Shown here piece after piece: positions 31,972 through 42,680 of a stretch of 64,000 nucleotides of DNA. A model generated the notes under the pieces. That model ran no database searches, had not been told where the DNA came from, and saw only the letters and a list, made by a program, of their open reading frames with translations. This stretch comes from Tessaracoccus lacteus (GTDB lineage Bacteria; Actinomycetota; Actinomycetes; Propionibacteriales; Propionibacteriaceae). Each line of letters starts with the position of its first letter. The first letter of the stretch is position 1. Position numbers and translations under genes: made by a program. Location: the NCBI RefSeq assembly GCF_029917005.1, contig NZ_CP123967.1, forward strand, positions 806,001-870,000, given 5' to 3'.

Positions 31972-32283
31972 GTGGCTGGACAAAAGATCCGCATCAGGCT
32001 GCGGGCGTATGACCACGAGGTCATCGACAGCTCGGCGCGCAAGATCGTCGACACCGTGACCCGCACGGGCGCCAAGGTGGCCGGCCCGGTGCCGCTGCCG
32101 ACGGAGAAGAACGTGTTCTGCGTCATCCGTTCGCCTCACAAGTACAAGGACAGCCGTGAGCACTTCGAGATGCGCACGCACAAGCGTCTGATCGACATCC
32201 TCGATCCGACCCCCAAGACGGTCGATTCGCTGATGCGTCTTGACCTGCCTGCGGGCGTCGACATCGAGATCAAGCTTCCGTGA
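31972..32283 (+). CDS. rpsJ: 30S ribosomal protein S10
   Basis: 103 residues, GTG start preceded by AAGGAACGAC. Opens [19 protein letters not shown]; conserved [23 protein letters not shown] block. Also a partner of NusB in antitermination. First gene of the S10 operon; in most relatives it directly follows tuf. Confidence 0.98.
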   Translation: MAGQKIRIRLRAYDHEVIDSSARKIVDTVTRTGAKVAGPVPLPTEKNVFCVIRSPHKYKDSREHFEMRTHKRLIDILDPTPKTVDSLMRLDLPAGVDIEIKLP

Positions 32284-32294
32284 GGTCTGTTGAA

Positions 32295-32951
32295 ATGAGT
32301 GAACGAATCGTGAAGGGCATCCTGGGCACCAAGCTCGGCATGACCCAGCTGTGGGACGACAACAACAAGGTCGTGCCCGTTACCGTGATCCAGGCCGGCC
32401 CGTGTGTCGTCACGCAGGTCCGCACCCCCGAGACCGACGGCTACAACGCTGTCCAGCTCGGCTTCGGCGCGATCAAGGCCAAGGCCGTCACGAAGCCGGC
32501 CGCCGGCCACTTCGCCAAGGCCGACGTCACCCCGCGCAAGCACCTCGTCGAGCTGCGCACGGCTGACGCCTCCGAGTTCACGCTCGGCCAGGAACTGACC
32601 GCAGAGGTCTTCGCCGACGGCGAGACCGTCGACGTGACCGGTACGACAAAGGGCAAGGGCACCGCTGGTGTCATGAAGCGCCACGGCTTCAAGGGCCTCA
32701 GCTCTTCGCACGGTGTGCACCGCAAGCACCGCTCGCCCGGCTCCATCGGTGGCTGCGCCACCCCCGGCAGGGTCTTCAAGGGCCTTCGCATGGCGGGTCG
32801 CATGGGCAATGACAAGGTCACCATCCAGAACCTGAAGATTCACGCTGTCGACGCCGAGCGCGGCCTGCTGCTCGTCCGTGGCGCAATCCCCGGCAACAAC
32901 GGCTCCCTCGTCGTCGTCCGCAGCGCAGCTAAGAAGGGTGACGCAGCATGA
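32295..32951 (+). CDS. rplC: 50S ribosomal protein L3
   Basis: 218 residues. The ATG at 32295 ([18 protein letters not shown]) matches the family start. The extended loop toward the peptidyl-transferase centre is recognisable in [22 protein letters not shown]. Its stop overlaps the rplD start by 4 bp. Confidence 0.97.
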   Translation: MSERIVKGILGTKLGMTQLWDDNNKVVPVTVIQAGPCVVTQVRTPETDGYNAVQLGFGAIKAKAVTKPAAGHFAKADVTPRKHLVELRTADASEFTLGQELTAEVFADGETVDVTGTTKGKGTAGVMKRHGFKGLSSSHGVHRKHRSPGSIGGCATPGRVFKGLRMAGRMGNDKVTIQNLKIHAVDAERGLLLVRGAIPGNNGSLVVVRSAAKKGDAA

Positions 32952-33838
32952 GCGATCTCACTGTTGACGTGATCGACGCCTCGGGCAAGAAGGCCGGCTC
33001 GGCCGACCTGCCCGCGGCTCTGTTCGACGCGCAGACCAACATCCCGCTGATCCACCAGGTCGTCGTGGCCCAGCTGGCGGCTGCCCGCCAGGGCACCCAC
33101 GACACCAAGACCCGCGGCGAGGTCCGCGGCGGTGGCATCAAGCCCTGGCGCCAGAAGGGCACCGGCCGCGCCCGTCACGGCTCGCGTCGTTCCCCCATCT
33201 GGACCGGCGGTGGCATCGTCCACGGCCCGACGCCGCGTGACTACTCGCAGCGCACCCCCAAGAAGATGGTCGCCGCCGCTCTGCGTGGCGCGCTGTCCGA
33301 CCGGGCCCGCGACGGTCAGATCTTCGTCGTCTCGGAGCTCGTCTCCGGCGAGAAGCCCTCGACCAAGGCCGCGATCGCCGCGCTGACGAACGTCGCGACG
33401 GACATCAGCAAGGTGCTCGTCGTCCTCGACCGCTTCGAGGATGTCGCCTGGCTGAGCCTCCGCAACGTCCCCACGGTGCACGCCCTGGCCGTTGACCAGC
33501 TCAACACGTACGACGTGCTGGCCAACGACAAGATCGTGTTCACGTCCGCCGCTCTCGCCGCCTTCGTGGCCGGCCCCGCGTCGGGCAAGTCCTTCAAGGC
33601 CGTCGCCACCGAGTCCGAGGCTGTCGCTGAGGCCGAGGTCGCCGACGGTTCGTACCGCGGCGACAACCCGCCGGCCGGCTACGACATCAAGGGCAACCAG
33701 TCCGGCAAGTACCACACCCCCGAGTCCCCGTACTACGGCCGCACCAAGGCCGAGGTCTGGTTCAACAGCGCCGAGGCCGCCGAGGCCGCGGGCTTCATCG
33801 CCGGTGTGACCAACAACTCTGAGGAGAAGGACAAGTGA
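32948..33838 (+). CDS. rplD: 50S ribosomal protein L4 with C-terminal sunset-like domain
   Basis: L4 lines the exit tunnel and in some bacteria represses its operon. The core (about 1-215) is normal, with the tunnel loop [20 protein letters not shown]. At 296 residues it is about 80 longer than usual. After a short Ala/Glu linker, residues 245-283 form a compact segment beginning [19 protein letters not shown] and ending [19 protein letters not shown], the pattern annotated elsewhere as the sunset domain in actinobacterial proteins. A charged tail follows. The extension is in frame, uses the same codons and ends exactly at the 4-bp overlap with rplW, so it is not a frameshift. Confidence 0.93.
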   Translation: MSDLTVDVIDASGKKAGSADLPAALFDAQTNIPLIHQVVVAQLAAARQGTHDTKTRGEVRGGGIKPWRQKGTGRARHGSRRSPIWTGGGIVHGPTPRDYSQRTPKKMVAAALRGALSDRARDGQIFVVSELVSGEKPSTKAAIAALTNVATDISKVLVVLDRFEDVAWLSLRNVPTVHALAVDQLNTYDVLANDKIVFTSAALAAFVAGPASGKSFKAVATESEAVAEAEVADGSYRGDNPPAGYDIKGNQSGKYHTPESPYYGRTKAEVWFNSAEAAEAAGFIAGVTNNSEEKDK

Positions 33839-34146
33839 CGACTGCGCTGAAGATCCGCGATCACCGCGACGTCATCCTGCGTCCCGTGGTGAGCGAGAAG
33901 AGCTACAACCTTCTCGACGACGGCAAGTACACCTTCGTCGTCTCCCCCGACGCCAACAAGACCGAGATCAAGATCGCCATCGAGGCCATCTTCAACGTCA
34001 AGGTCACCTCCGTGAACACCCTCAACCGCCAGGGGAAGCGTCGTCGCACCAAGTACGGCTACGGCAAGACCGTCGCCACCAAGCGTGCGATCGTCACCCT
34101 TGCCGAGGGCCAGAGCATCGACATCTTCGGCGGCGCGGGCGCCTGA
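33835..34146 (+). CDS. rplW: 50S ribosomal protein L23
   Basis: Exit-site protein, docking point for trigger factor and SRP. 103 residues, GTG start inside the rplD stop (GTGA). Conserved [11 protein letters not shown] and the [10 protein letters not shown] loop. Confidence 0.97.
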   Translation: MTTALKIRDHRDVILRPVVSEKSYNLLDDGKYTFVVSPDANKTEIKIAIEAIFNVKVTSVNTLNRQGKRRRTKYGYGKTVATKRAIVTLAEGQSIDIFGGAGA

Positions 34147-34176
34147 CCCGGCGGCTGCTGAGACAAGGGAACTGAC

Positions 34177-35013
34177 ATGGGTATCCGTAAGTACAAGCCG
34201 ACTACGCCGGGCCGTCGTGGCTCCAGCGTGTCCGATTTCGTCGAGCTGACTCGCTCCACGCCGGAGAAGTCGCTGCTCGCCCCGAAGACCAAGACCGGTG
34301 GTCGTAACAACACCGGCCGCATCACCACCCGCCACATCGGCGGTGGCCACAAGCAGGCGTACCGCATCATCGACTTCAAGCGGTACGACAAGGACGGCGT
34401 CCCGGCCAAGGTCGCTCACATCGAGTACGACCCCAACCGCACCGCCCGCATCGCCCTGCTGCACTACGCCGACGGCGAGAAGCGCTACATCATCGCGCCG
34501 AACGGCCTGACGCAGGGCACCGTGGTCTCCGCAGGTGAGGGCTCGGACATCAAGCCGGGCAACAACCTCGAGCTGCGCAACATCCCGGTCGGTACCACGG
34601 TGCACGCCGTGGAGCTCCGCCCCGGCGGTGGCGCCAAGCTTGGCCGCTCGGCCGGCGCCGCGATCCAGCTCGTCGCCCGTGAGGGCAAGTACGCCACCCT
34701 GCGCATGCCCTCGGGCGAGATGCGCATGGTCGACGTGCGCTGCCGCGCCACGATCGGCACGGTCGGCAACGCCGAGCAGTCGAACATCAACTGGGGCAAG
34801 GCCGGACGTAACCGCTGGAAGGGCATCCGCCCGACCGTCCGTGGCGTCGTGATGAACCCCGTCGACCACCCGCACGGTGGTGGCGAGGGTCGCACCTCCG
34901 GTGGTCGTCACCCGGTGTCTCCGTGGGGCAAGCCCGAGGGCCGCACCCGCGACAAGAACAAGGCGAGCAACCGCCTGATCGTCCGTCGTCGCAAGACCGG
35001 CAAGAAGCGCTGA
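34177..35013 (+). CDS. rplB: 50S ribosomal protein L2
   Basis: 278 residues. Peptidyl-transferase-associated protein; the critical histidine region is [23 protein letters not shown] near the C-terminus. Opens [15 protein letters not shown] as expected. Confidence 0.98.
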   Translation: MGIRKYKPTTPGRRGSSVSDFVELTRSTPEKSLLAPKTKTGGRNNTGRITTRHIGGGHKQAYRIIDFKRYDKDGVPAKVAHIEYDPNRTARIALLHYADGEKRYIIAPNGLTQGTVVSAGEGSDIKPGNNLELRNIPVGTTVHAVELRPGGGAKLGRSAGAAIQLVAREGKYATLRMPSGEMRMVDVRCRATIGTVGNAEQSNINWGKAGRNRWKGIRPTVRGVVMNPVDHPHGGGEGRTSGGRHPVSPWGKPEGRTRDKNKASNRLIVRRRKTGKKR

Positions 35014-35031
35014 TAAGGGAGCCTGAAAGAA

Positions 35032-35313
35032 ATGCCACGCAGCCTGAAGAAGGGCCCCTTCGTTGACGACCACCTGATCAAGAAGGTGGACGCTCAGAAC
35101 GAAAAGGGCACCAAGAACGTCATCAAGACCTGGTCGCGACGCTCGATGATCATCCCGGACATGCTCGGGCACACGATCGCCGTGCACGACGGCCGCAAGC
35201 ACGTCCCGGTGTTCGTCACCGAGTCGATGATTGGCCACAAGCTGGGCGAGTTCGCCCCCACGCGCACCTTCAAGGGGCACGTGAAGGACGACAAGAAGGC
35301 CCGTCGCCGCTGA
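35032..35313 (+). CDS. rpsS: 30S ribosomal protein S19
   Basis: 93 residues, complete: [15 protein letters not shown] start, [32 protein letters not shown] block. Head protein of the 30S subunit, partner of S13. Confidence 0.98.
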   Translation: MPRSLKKGPFVDDHLIKKVDAQNEKGTKNVIKTWSRRSMIIPDMLGHTIAVHDGRKHVPVFVTESMIGHKLGEFAPTRTFKGHVKDDKKARRR

Positions 35314-35340
35314 GGCGCGAGATAAGGAATTGATTCAACT

Positions 35341-35742
35341 ATGAGCAACGAAAACGGCAACAGCCGTCGACGGGAAACCCTGCTCGGGGATCGTCCTGGC
35401 TCGTACGCCATTGCGCGCCACGTCCGGATGAGCTCCACCAAGGTCCGCCGCGTCGTCGACCTGGTCCGCGGGATGGACGTCAATGACGCCCTGACCGCGC
35501 TGAAGTTCGCGCCGCAGGCCGCCTCCGAGCCGGTCTACAAGGTCGTGGCTTCCGCCGTGGCCAACGCAGAGTCCGCTGAGGCTCTGCGCGCCGACGACCT
35601 CTACATCTCCAAGGCGTTTGTCGACGAGGGCGTCACCCTGCGTCGCATCCGCCCGCGCGCCAAGGGTTCGGCCTCCCGCATCCTGAAGCGCGGGTCGCAC
35701 ATCACCGTGGTCGTGGAGCCCCGCGAGACGAAGGGAGCCTGA
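35341..35742 (+). CDS. rplV: 50S ribosomal protein L22
   Basis: 133 residues. [19 protein letters not shown] and the tunnel hairpin [25 protein letters not shown] are conserved. An N-terminal extension of about 20 residues ([20 protein letters not shown]) is longer than in E. coli. Separated from rpsC by 2 bp. Confidence 0.97.
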   Translation: MSNENGNSRRRETLLGDRPGSYAIARHVRMSSTKVRRVVDLVRGMDVNDALTALKFAPQAASEPVYKVVASAVANAESAEALRADDLYISKAFVDEGVTLRRIRPRAKGSASRILKRGSHITVVVEPRETKGA

Positions 35743-35744
35743 CA

Positions 35745-36557
35745 ATGGGCCAGAAGATCAACCCGAACGGCTTCCGTCTCGGCATCACCACCGATCACAA
35801 GACGCGCTGGTTCAGCGACAAGCAGTACGCGCAGCTGGTCGGCGAGGACGTCAAGATCCGTGAGTACCTGACCAAGAACCTCGAGCGCGCCGGCATCTCG
35901 TCCATAGAGATCGAGCGTCGCTCCGAGCGCGTGACCATCTTCCTGCGCGCCGCTCGCCCGGGCATCGTCATCGGCCGTAACGGTGCCGAGGCGGAGCGCG
36001 TGCGTGGCGAGCTGGAGAAGCTCACCGGCAAGCAGGTCCAGCTGAACATCCTCGAGGTCAAGAACCCCGAGACCGACGCTCAGCTGGTCGCCCAGGGCAT
36101 CGCCGAGCAGCTCGGCGCCCGCGTCGCCTTCCGTCGCGCCATGCGCAAGGCCCAGCAGACGGCCATGCGCGCCGGCGCCAAGGGCATCCGCATCAAGTGC
36201 TCCGGCCGTCTCGGCGGCGCCGAGATGTCCCGCTCCGAGGGTTACCGCGACGGCCAGGTGCCGCTGCACACCCTGCGCGCCGACATCGACTACGGCTTCT
36301 TCGAGGCCCGCACGACCTTCGGTCGCATCGGCGTCAAGGTCTGGATCTACAAGGGCGATGTCGCCGGCACCAAGGCCGAGCGCCAGGCCCAGCGCGAGGC
36401 CCGCAACTCCGCCCCCGGTGGTCGTCAGCGTCCGGGCCGTCGTCCCGGCCGCGGCGAGGGTCGTGGGGACCGTCCCGAGCGCGGTGGTCGCCGTCGCGCC
36501 GACGCAGCCCAGGCCGAGGCCCCGGCTGCGCCCGCTACTGAGAACGCAGGAGCCTGA
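35745..36557 (+). CDS. rpsC: 30S ribosomal protein S3
   Basis: 270 residues. The KH domain (about 38-105) contains [16 protein letters not shown]; the C-terminal ribosomal S3 domain follows. A basic Gly/Arg-rich and then Ala-rich tail of about 50 residues (from 220) is typical of high-GC actinobacteria. Confidence 0.97.
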   Translation: MGQKINPNGFRLGITTDHKTRWFSDKQYAQLVGEDVKIREYLTKNLERAGISSIEIERRSERVTIFLRAARPGIVIGRNGAEAERVRGELEKLTGKQVQLNILEVKNPETDAQLVAQGIAEQLGARVAFRRAMRKAQQTAMRAGAKGIRIKCSGRLGGAEMSRSEGYRDGQVPLHTLRADIDYGFFEARTTFGRIGVKVWIYKGDVAGTKAERQAQREARNSAPGGRQRPGRRPGRGEGRGDRPERGGRRRADAAQAEAPAAPATENAGA

Positions 36558-36559
36558 TA

Positions 36560-36979
36560 ATGCTGATTCCTCGTCGAGTGAAGTTCCGTAAGCAGCACCA
36601 CCCGAAGCGTGACGGTGCGGCCAAGGGCGGCACCAAGCTCGCCTTCGGTGACTACGGCATCCAGGCGCTCGAGTCCTCCTACCTGACCAACCGTCAGATC
36701 GAGGCCGCTCGTATCGCCATGACCCGTCACATCAAGCGTGGCGGCAAGGTGTGGATCAACGTCTACCCCGACCGCCCGCTGACCAAGAAGCCCGCCGAGA
36801 CCCGCATGGGTTCGGGTAAGGGCTCGCCCGAGTGGTGGGTTGCCAACATCAAGCCCGGCCGCGTGCTGTTCGAGCTCTCCGGTGTCCCGGAGGAGGTGGC
36901 CCGTGAGGCCATGCGTCTGGCCATTCACAAGCTGCCGTTCAAGGCACGCTTCATCAAGCGCGAAGCAGGTGACATCTGA
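36560..36979 (+). CDS. rplP: 50S ribosomal protein L16
   Basis: 139 residues, starts 2 bp after the rpsC stop. [19 protein letters not shown] start and [18 protein letters not shown] loop near the A-site tRNA elbow. Its TGA overlaps the rpmC ATG. Confidence 0.98.
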   Translation: MLIPRRVKFRKQHHPKRDGAAKGGTKLAFGDYGIQALESSYLTNRQIEAARIAMTRHIKRGGKVWINVYPDRPLTKKPAETRMGSGKGSPEWWVANIKPGRVLFELSGVPEEVAREAMRLAIHKLPFKARFIKREAGDI

Positions 36980-37212
36980 TGAGTAAGGCTCTTACCGCAA
37001 ACGACCTGCGTGGTCTCTCGCGCGAGCAGCTCAACGCCAAGGTCGTCGAGCTGAAGGAGGAGCTGTTCGGGCTCCGCTTCCAGGCGGCGACCGGGCAGCT
37101 GGAGTCGAGCGCCCGGCTGCGTTCCGTCCGCAAGGACATCGCCCGCATCTACACGGTGCTGCAGGAGCGCAACCTCGGCATCGAAGACGAGCCCGAGGCC
37201 GAGGAGAAGTGA
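36979..37212 (+). CDS. rpmC: 50S ribosomal protein L29
   Basis: 77 residues, helical. Conserved [32 protein letters not shown]. Coupled to rplP by an ATGA overlap; acidic C-terminal tail. Confidence 0.97.
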   Translation: MSKALTANDLRGLSREQLNAKVVELKEELFGLRFQAATGQLESSARLRSVRKDIARIYTVLQERNLGIEDEPEAEEK

Positions 37213-37214
37213 AC

Positions 37215-37490
37215 ATGAGTGAAACCACCCCCACCGAAGAGCGCAACAGCCGCAAGGTCCTCCAGGGCGTTGTCGTCTCGGACAAGATGGACAAGACGAT
37301 CGTCGTGATGGTCGAGGAGCGCGTCAAGCACCCGCTCTACGGCAAGGTCATGACCAAGTCCTCGCGCGTCAAGGCGCACGACGAGAACAACGACGCCGGC
37401 ATCGGCGACCGGGTGCGGGTCATGGAGACCCGCCCGCTGTCCGCGCAGAAGCGCTGGCGTCTCGTGGAGATCGTCGAGCGCGCCAAGTAA
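37215..37490 (+). CDS. rpsQ: 30S ribosomal protein S17
   Basis: 91 residues from ATG 37215, preceded by GAGGAG in the end of rpmC. OB-fold protein with [18 protein letters not shown] and HPLYGKVM. Last gene of the S10 operon; a perfect hairpin follows, so rplN is not simply read through. Confidence 0.97.
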   Translation: MSETTPTEERNSRKVLQGVVVSDKMDKTIVVMVEERVKHPLYGKVMTKSSRVKAHDENNDAGIGDRVRVMETRPLSAQKRWRLVEIVERAK

Positions 37491-37503
37491 GGCGATTCAA
37501 CTA

Positions 37504-37534
37504 GGCGGCCCGTCCCTTTTAGGGACGGGCCGTC
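37504..37534 (+). terminator. Terminator after rpsQ
   Basis: 14-bp stem (GGCGGCCCGTCCCT with one wobble) and a TTT loop. It closes the S10 operon here, unlike genomes where rpsQ runs into rplN. Confidence 0.8.
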
Positions 37535-37696
37535 TCGCATTTGGCGAGAAAGTATAGACAGTCCAATGGGACACGTCGTACCCTTTTCGGCAACAACCGC
37601 GTGTGACCGAGGCCGAAGGGCAGCCGGTCAGTTGGGGGGAACGCGGAGACAGCGCAGGGGGCCACGGCCCCTGGATTCGCCGACAGGCAGGATTGA

Positions 37697-37726
37697 CCTT
37701 CAGCCGTCCGAAAGGACGGCTGAAGG
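37697..37726 (-). terminator. Terminator of the holin-like gene
   Basis: Perfect 13-bp stem CCTTCAGCCGTCC with tetraloop GAAA (TTTC on the minus strand), 13 bp beyond the minus-strand stop at 37740. Between it and the rpsQ terminator (37535-37696) I see no gene. Confidence 0.75.
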
Positions 37727-37739
37727 GGCGCGCCGTCGG

Positions 37740-38117
37740 TCAGGACCGTTCCGTGTCGAGGAGCGCCCCGAGGGCCGCGCCCACGATCGAGATGATCACC
37801 GAGCCCCAGAAGGCGGGCCAGAATCCCTCCACGTGGAAGCCGAGGCCGAGGGTGCCCGCGGCCCAGCTGGTGAGCTCGAGCATCAGGGCGTTGATGACCA
37901 GCAGGAACAGGCCGAACGTGATGAGCACGAGACAGCCGCTGAAGAACGTCACGACCGGCCTGATGAAGGCGTTGATCAGGCCGAAGATCAGGGCCACGAC
38001 CAGCAGCGTGATGACCTTGTCTGCGGTGTCGACGGCGGTAAGTTCGACGCCCGGCACCAGCCAGACGGCGACGGCGGTGGCAGCGGCCGTGACGACCAGA
38101 CGCGTGAAGAATTCCAT
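37740..38117 (-). CDS. Holin-like four-TM membrane protein (phage_holin_4_2 family)
   Basis: 125 residues with four predicted membrane segments (about 4-22, 31-52, 57-80 and 92-118). The family is a widespread bacterial inner-membrane protein named for resemblance to a phage holin; its role is unknown, and no phage genes lie nearby, so lysis activity should not be assumed. LVVALIFGLINAFIRPVV is the typical second-helix signature. Divergent from the MacB-like exporter. Confidence 0.85.
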   Translation of the reverse strand: MEFFTRLVVTAAATAVAVWLVPGVELTAVDTADKVITLLVVALIFGLINAFIRPVVTFFSGCLVLITFGLFLLVINALMLELTSWAAGTLGLGFHVEGFWPAFWGSVIISIVGAALGALLDTERS

Positions 38118-38177
38118 GCCTCAAGCATGCCAGGGGTGCTGCAACGCCCCGATACAGGAGTGTTTTCTTTCTCCACG

Positions 38178-38183
38178 TAAGCT
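38178..38183 (+). promoter_or_regulatory. Candidate -10 of the MacB-like gene
   Basis: TAAGCT, about 35 nt before the ATG; -35 not recognisable. Confidence 0.35.
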
Positions 38184-38218
38184 GTGTACGCCCGATTGGC
38201 CCTCCAGGAAAGACCCGC

Positions 38219-41200
38219 ATGCTCGAGCTCAGGGACGTCCGCAAGACCTACACGACAGGTGACTTCACCCAGGTCGCGCTGAATGACGTCTCCATCGCCT
38301 TCCGCGACTCCGAGTTCGTGGCGGTGCTCGGGCCGTCCGGCTCGGGCAAGACGACCATGCTGAACATCGTGGGAGGGCTGGATCACTACGATTCGGGCAA
38401 CCTGATCATCGACGGCATCGAGACGTCCAGCTACCGCGACCGGGACTGGGACGCCTACCGCAACAACCGCATCGGATTCGTCTTCCAGAGCTACAACCTG
38501 ATCCCGCACCAGAGCGTGCTGGCCAATGTAGAGCTGGCGCTGACCCTGGCGGGGGTCTCGCGGGCCGAGCGGCGACGTCGCGCCACCGCCGCGTTGCAGG
38601 ACGTGGGCCTGGGCGACCACATCCACAAGCGTCCCAGCCAGCTCTCCGGCGGGCAGATGCAACGCGTCGCGATCGCCCGCGCGCTCGTCAACGACCCCGA
38701 GATCCTGCTGGCCGACGAGCCAACCGGCGCGCTCGACTCGACCACCAGCGTGCAGATCATGGGCCTGCTCACGAGCATCGCCAGGGACCGGCTGGTCGTC
38801 ATGGTCACGCACAACCCTGAACTCGCCGAGGAGTACGCGACCCGCATCGTGTCGCTGAAGGACGGTGTGATCGCCTCCGACACCGACCCCTTCGTGCCGC
38901 AGGCCGTCGAGCGGGAGGGCCGGAAGGCCCGCCGCACCGCGATGAGCTTTCCCACCGCCATTTCGTTGTCCTTCAACAACCTCATGACGAAGAAGGGCCG
39001 CACGCTGATGACGTCCTTCGCGGGCAGTATCGGCATCATCGGCATCGCGTCGATCCTCGCCCTGGCCAACGGCGTCAACGCCTACATCAAGGGGGTGGAG
39101 GAGGACACGCTCTCGCTCTACCCGCTGTCGATCCAGCGGCAGGGCGTGGACCTGACCAGCCTGCTGACCGCCTCCCGCGGCATCGCGCAGGAGGCGTCCG
39201 CCGCCGGGGATGCCGATGACGGCGATGTGCACGAGGTGCAGCTCATGGCGTCGATGTTCGGCAGCGTCGGGACGAACGACCTCCGCTCGCTGAAGAGCTT
39301 CCTGGACGGCAACGGCGGGGGCATCGACGACTATGTCAACTCCATCCAGTACTCCTACGACGTCTCGCCGCGGATCTACGCCTCGGACACGTCGGACGGT
39401 GTCCGCCAGGTCAACCCGGACACCACCTTCTCGTCGCTGGGCTTCGGGTCGAGCGCGTCCGCCAGCAGCCTGCTGTCCAGCTCGTCGAGCACCAGCGTCT
39501 TCTCCGAGCTCGTCGATGACCTGTCGCTGGTCGAGAACAATGCGGAGATCGTGGCCGGCCGCTGGCCGACCGCCTACGACGAGGTCGCTCTGGTGCTGAC
39601 GGGCAGCGGGGGGGTGAGTGACCTCACCCTGTATGCGATGGGCCTTCGCGACCCGCAGGAGCTCGACGACATGGTCAAGCAGGTCGCGACCGAGGGGGAC
39701 GTGACCGTTCCCGACGATCCCGGCACGTACAGCTACCAGGATCTGATGGGGGTGTCCTTCAAGGCGGTCGACTCCGCGGACCTCTACTCCTACGACGACG
39801 AGTTCGACGTGTGGACCGACCGCTCTGACGACACCGACTACGTCACGGATCTCGTCGACGACGGCGACGAGCTGCGGGTCGTCGGGGTCGTCCAGCCGAG
39901 CGGCGACTCGTCGACCCTGCAGCCGGGCATCTACTACACCCGCGACCTGACCGAGCACATGATCGCCGACGCGACCGACTCCGCCATCGTGCAGAGCCAG
40001 CTCGCCGACCCGGACGTCGACGTGTTCACCGGCAAGGAGTTCGGCGCCGAGGACGACGGAGAAGAGGCTGACCTCAGTTCCCTGTTCACCATCGACGAGG
40101 ACGCGCTGGCCGGCGCCTTCACGTTCGACCAGTCGAAGCTGCAGCTCGACACGTCGGCCCTGGAGTCGGAGCTGTCCAACCTCGACCTGGGCCTGGACGA
40201 TGTGCAGCTCGACCCGTCCAAGCTGCCGGCCCTCGACGTGGCCGACATCCTCTCGCAGCTGGACCTCAGCAGCGTCATCAAGCTCCCAGAGGCCGAGGAC
40301 GACGGGGAGGCCACGCCGTCCGCGCCGCAGGTCGACACCGAGGCGCTCACCGCCGCGGTGACCGCCTTCGCCGAGGCCTACACGCAGTGGGCGACCGCCG
40401 CCGGCCTCGACCCGACTGATCCGGCGACGCTGCCGGCCTTCCTCGCCTCCGCGGAGGGGCAGGCGGCCCTGGCGGCCGGGGGAGAGGAACTCGACTCCGA
40501 GGCGGCCCAGCAGCTCCTCGCGGCATATCTCGCCTACGCCGTGGCCAACGGGGCGGACCCCACAGACGTGGCCGCCACGATGCCGGCCTTCCTCGCCTCC
40601 CCGGAGGGCCAGGCGCTGCTGGCGTCGCTGACCCCCGATACGACCGATGCCGACGACGCCGCCCAGGCGGCCGACGACTCTCTCGCCGGACGCCTCGTCC
40701 AGGGCTACCTCGCGTACGCCGAGGCCAACAACCTGGACCCGCAGGACATCGGGACCAACCTCCCGGCGTTCCTCGCCACGGACGAGGGGGCGGCGCTGCT
40801 CGCAGAGGCCGGGACCTATGTGGACACCGACGCGCTCAGCGCGCAGCTGCAGCCGATGCTCGGCGACTACGTCGACCAGGTCGTGGCGGTCTATTCCGCC
40901 GACCTCTCCTCTCAGCTCGGCGCGGCACTCTCGTCGCAGATCGGCTCGGCGCTGGAGTCCTCCATGGCCTCGCTGGCCGACAACATGTCGAGCGCCATGG
41001 GCATCAACGAGGACGCGTTCCTCGACGCCTTCCAGCTCAACCGCAGCACCGAGGAGCTGACCCGCCTGCTGGTGTCGATGGCCAAGACCGAGGCAGCGTC
41101 GCTGGAGGGGAACCTGCGCACGCTCGGGTACGCCGACCTCGACAACCCGTCGAACATCGACATCTACCCGATCGACTTCGAGTCGAAGGCCGAGGTCATC

Positions 41201-41719
41201 AACATCCTCGACACCTACAACGACGACGCCCGCGATGCGGGGGACGACGACAGGGTGGTCACCTACACCGACATCGTGGGTGCGCTCATGACGTCGGTCA
41301 CCGACATCATCAACACCATCAGCTACGTGCTGATCGCCTTCGTCGCCATCTCGCTGGTCGTATCGTCGATCATGATCGGCGTGATCACCTACATCTCGGT
41401 GCTCGAGCGGAAGAAGGAGATCGGCATCCTGCGCTCCGTCGGCGCGCGCAAGCGCGACATCCGCACGGTGTTCAACGCCGAGACCCTCATCGTCGGATTC
41501 GTCGCCGGCGCGCTCGGCGTGGCCATCACAGCGCTCATGACCATCCCCGCCAACGCGATCGTCGCGGCGAACTTCGGCGTCGAGAACGTCGCGGTGCTGC
41601 CGTGGCAGGCGGCGATCATCCTGGTGCTGATCAGCATGGGCCTAACCTCGGTGGCGGGCCTGATGCCGGCCAGCACCGCGTCGCGCAAGGACCCCGTCGA
41701 GGCGCTGCGCTCCGAGTGA
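38219..41719 (+). CDS. MacB-type ABC exporter (ATPase-FtsX permease fusion) with extracellular repeats
   Basis: 1166 residues in one chain. N-terminal LolD/MacB ATPase (about 1-225): Walker A GPSGSGKT (38-45), signature LSGGQ (142-146), [10 protein letters not shown] first membrane helix lies around 262-290, then a very large extracytoplasmic region (about 290-1035), then three C-terminal FtsX-type helices with the conserved [21 protein letters not shown] loop. The extracytoplasmic part is much larger than in MacB (about 650 residues in total) and contains three related repeats at about 715-850. CCAGGAAAG precedes the start. Possible roles are peptide export or mechanotransmission at the envelope; none is shown. 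No membrane-fusion partner is present. Confidence 0.9.
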   Translation: MLELRDVRKTYTTGDFTQVALNDVSIAFRDSEFVAVLGPSGSGKTTMLNIVGGLDHYDSGNLIIDGIETSSYRDRDWDAYRNNRIGFVFQSYNLIPHQSVLANVELALTLAGVSRAERRRRATAALQDVGLGDHIHKRPSQLSGGQMQRVAIARALVNDPEILLADEPTGALDSTTSVQIMGLLTSIARDRLVVMVTHNPELAEEYATRIVSLKDGVIASDTDPFVPQAVEREGRKARRTAMSFPTAISLSFNNLMTKKGRTLMTSFAGSIGIIGIASILALANGVNAYIKGVEEDTLSLYPLSIQRQGVDLTSLLTASRGIAQEASAAGDADDGDVHEVQLMASMFGSVGTNDLRSLKSFLDGNGGGIDDYVNSIQYSYDVSPRIYASDTSDGVRQVNPDTTFSSLGFGSSASASSLLSSSSSTSVFSELVDDLSLVENNAEIVAGRWPTAYDEVALVLTGSGGVSDLTLYAMGLRDPQELDDMVKQVATEGDVTVPDDPGTYSYQDLMGVSFKAVDSADLYSYDDEFDVWTDRSDDTDYVTDLVDDGDELRVVGVVQPSGDSSTLQPGIYYTRDLTEHMIADATDSAIVQSQLADPDVDVFTGKEFGAEDDGEEADLSSLFTIDEDALAGAFTFDQSKLQLDTSALESELSNLDLGLDDVQLDPSKLPALDVADILSQLDLSSVIKLPEAEDDGEATPSAPQVDTEALTAAVTAFAEAYTQWATAAGLDPTDPATLPAFLASAEGQAALAAGGEELDSEAAQQLLAAYLAYAVANGADPTDVAATMPAFLASPEGQALLASLTPDTTDADDAAQAADDSLAGRLVQGYLAYAEANNLDPQDIGTNLPAFLATDEGAALLAEAGTYVDTDALSAQLQPMLGDYVDQVVAVYSADLSSQLGAALSSQIGSALESSMASLADNMSSAMGINEDAFLDAFQLNRSTEELTRLLVSMAKTEAASLEGNLRTLGYADLDNPSNIDIYPIDFESKAEVINILDTYNDDARDAGDDDRVVTYTDIVGALMTSVTDIINTISYVLIAFVAISLVVSSIMIGVITYISVLERKKEIGILRSVGARKRDIRTVFNAETLIVGFVAGALGVAITALMTIPANAIVAANFGVENVAVLPWQAAIILVLISMGLTSVAGLMPASTASRKDPVEALRSE
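40358..40838 (+). repeat. Threefold internal repeat in the MacB-like exporter
   Basis: Three copies of a pattern Y-x-x-(Y/W)-A-x-A-x-x-x-D-P-x-D, then P-A-F-L-A-(S/T)-x-E-G-x-A-x-L-A. The copies start with tyrosines at residues 721, 770 and 830 (spacings 49 and 60), separated by acidic Ala-rich linkers. They lie in the predicted extracytoplasmic domain. Confidence 0.8.
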
Positions 41720-41743
41720 GGCACGTGTTGCGTCATGCGCGAT

Positions 41744-41772
41744 TTCGTGCCGTGGCGCGCCTGGGATAGACT
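41744..41772 (+). promoter_or_regulatory. Promoter of the spc operon
   Basis: TTCGTG (41744-41749), 17 bp, TAGACT (41767-41772). Lies just after the exporter stop. Confidence 0.5.
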
Positions 41773-41778
41773 TATCCA

Positions 41779-41937
41779 GTTGCCTTGGGTCTGTGCCCCT
41801 TCGGGGGGACCCTTCCCGGGCGATGACTAAGGCCCCCTCTCCCTCGAGCTGGGGGTTGCCTCCTGGCAGAATCCAGGGGGTTCGTTTCTAGTTTCACAAG
41901 GCCTTATGCATGGGAACCGGTGGAGCAAGGAGAAGTA
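41779..41937 (+). promoter_or_regulatory. Structured spc-operon leader
   Basis: About 160 nt. Hairpins: GGGTC-TGTG-CCCC-TTCG-GGGG-GACCC (41787-41812) and CCTGG/CCAGG (41862-41877). Longer-range AAGGCC (41829-41834) and GGCCTT (41900-41905) could enclose the second half. Probably regulatory; the binding protein is unknown. Confidence 0.45.
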
Positions 41938-42306
41938 ATGATCCAGCAGGAGTCGCGACTGAAGGTCGCCGACAACACTGGTGCAAAGGAGATCCTCTGC
42001 ATCCGTGTGCTCGGTGGCACCAAGCGCCGCTATGCCTACCTGGGCGACACCATCGTCGCCACCGTCAAGGATGCAATCCCTGGCGGCAACGTCAAGAAGG
42101 GCGACGTGGTCAAGGCCGTCGTCGTCCGCACCGTCAAGGAGCGTCGCCGCGCCGACGGTTCCTACATCAAGTTCGATGAGAACGCGGCAGTCATCCTGAA
42201 GAACGACGGGGAGCCCCGTGGCACCCGCATCTTCGGCCCCGTCGCCCGTGAGCTGCGTGAGAAGAAGTTCATGCGCATCGTCTCGCTCGCCCCGGAGGTG
42301 ATCTGA
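41938..42306 (+). CDS. rplN: 50S ribosomal protein L14
   Basis: 122 residues from ATG 41938 ([20 protein letters not shown]), the family's exact start, with AAGGAG upstream. First gene of the spc operon, here separated from rpsQ by 4.4 kb. Confidence 0.98.
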   Translation: MIQQESRLKVADNTGAKEILCIRVLGGTKRRYAYLGDTIVATVKDAIPGGNVKKGDVVKAVVVRTVKERRRADGSYIKFDENAAVILKNDGEPRGTRIFGPVARELREKKFMRIVSLAPEVI

Positions 42307-42308
42307 TC

Positions 42309-42680
42309 ATGGCATCGCTCCACATCAAGAAGGGTGACCGCGTCAAGGTCATCTCGGGCAAGGACAAGGGCGTGGTGGCCGAGGTCATCGCCGTCGATCC
42401 CAAGGCCGAGCGCGTCACCGTGCAGGGCGTCAACCTCGTCAAGAAGCACCGTCGCGAGTCGCAGACCGCCGCGGGCAAGAAGATCGAGGGCGGCATCATC
42501 ACGGTCGAGGCCCCCATCCACGTCAGCAACGTCCAGCTCGTTGTGAAGGTCGACGGCAAGGAGGTCGTCACACGCGTCGGTTACAAGCGCGTCGACGTCA
42601 CCAAGAAGCACGCCGACGGCACCGAGTACCAGGCGCAGCGCTCCGTGCGCATCGCCCGCAAGACCGGGGAGGAGATCTGA
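42309..42680 (+). CDS. rplX: 50S ribosomal protein L24
   Basis: 123 residues, KOW motif [20 protein letters not shown] near the N-terminus. Starts 2 bp after rplN and overlaps rplE by one base (TGATG). Confidence 0.97.
   Translation: MASLHIKKGDRVKVISGKDKGVVAEVIAVDPKAERVTVQGVNLVKKHRRESQTAAGKKIEGGIITVEAPIHVSNVQLVVKVDGKEVVTRVGYKRVDVTKKHADGTEYQAQRSVRIARKTGEEI

Noticed and set aside
37740-38117. Phage remnant suggested by the holin-like gene
   Set aside because: The family is widespread in bacterial chromosomes and no other phage gene is nearby.
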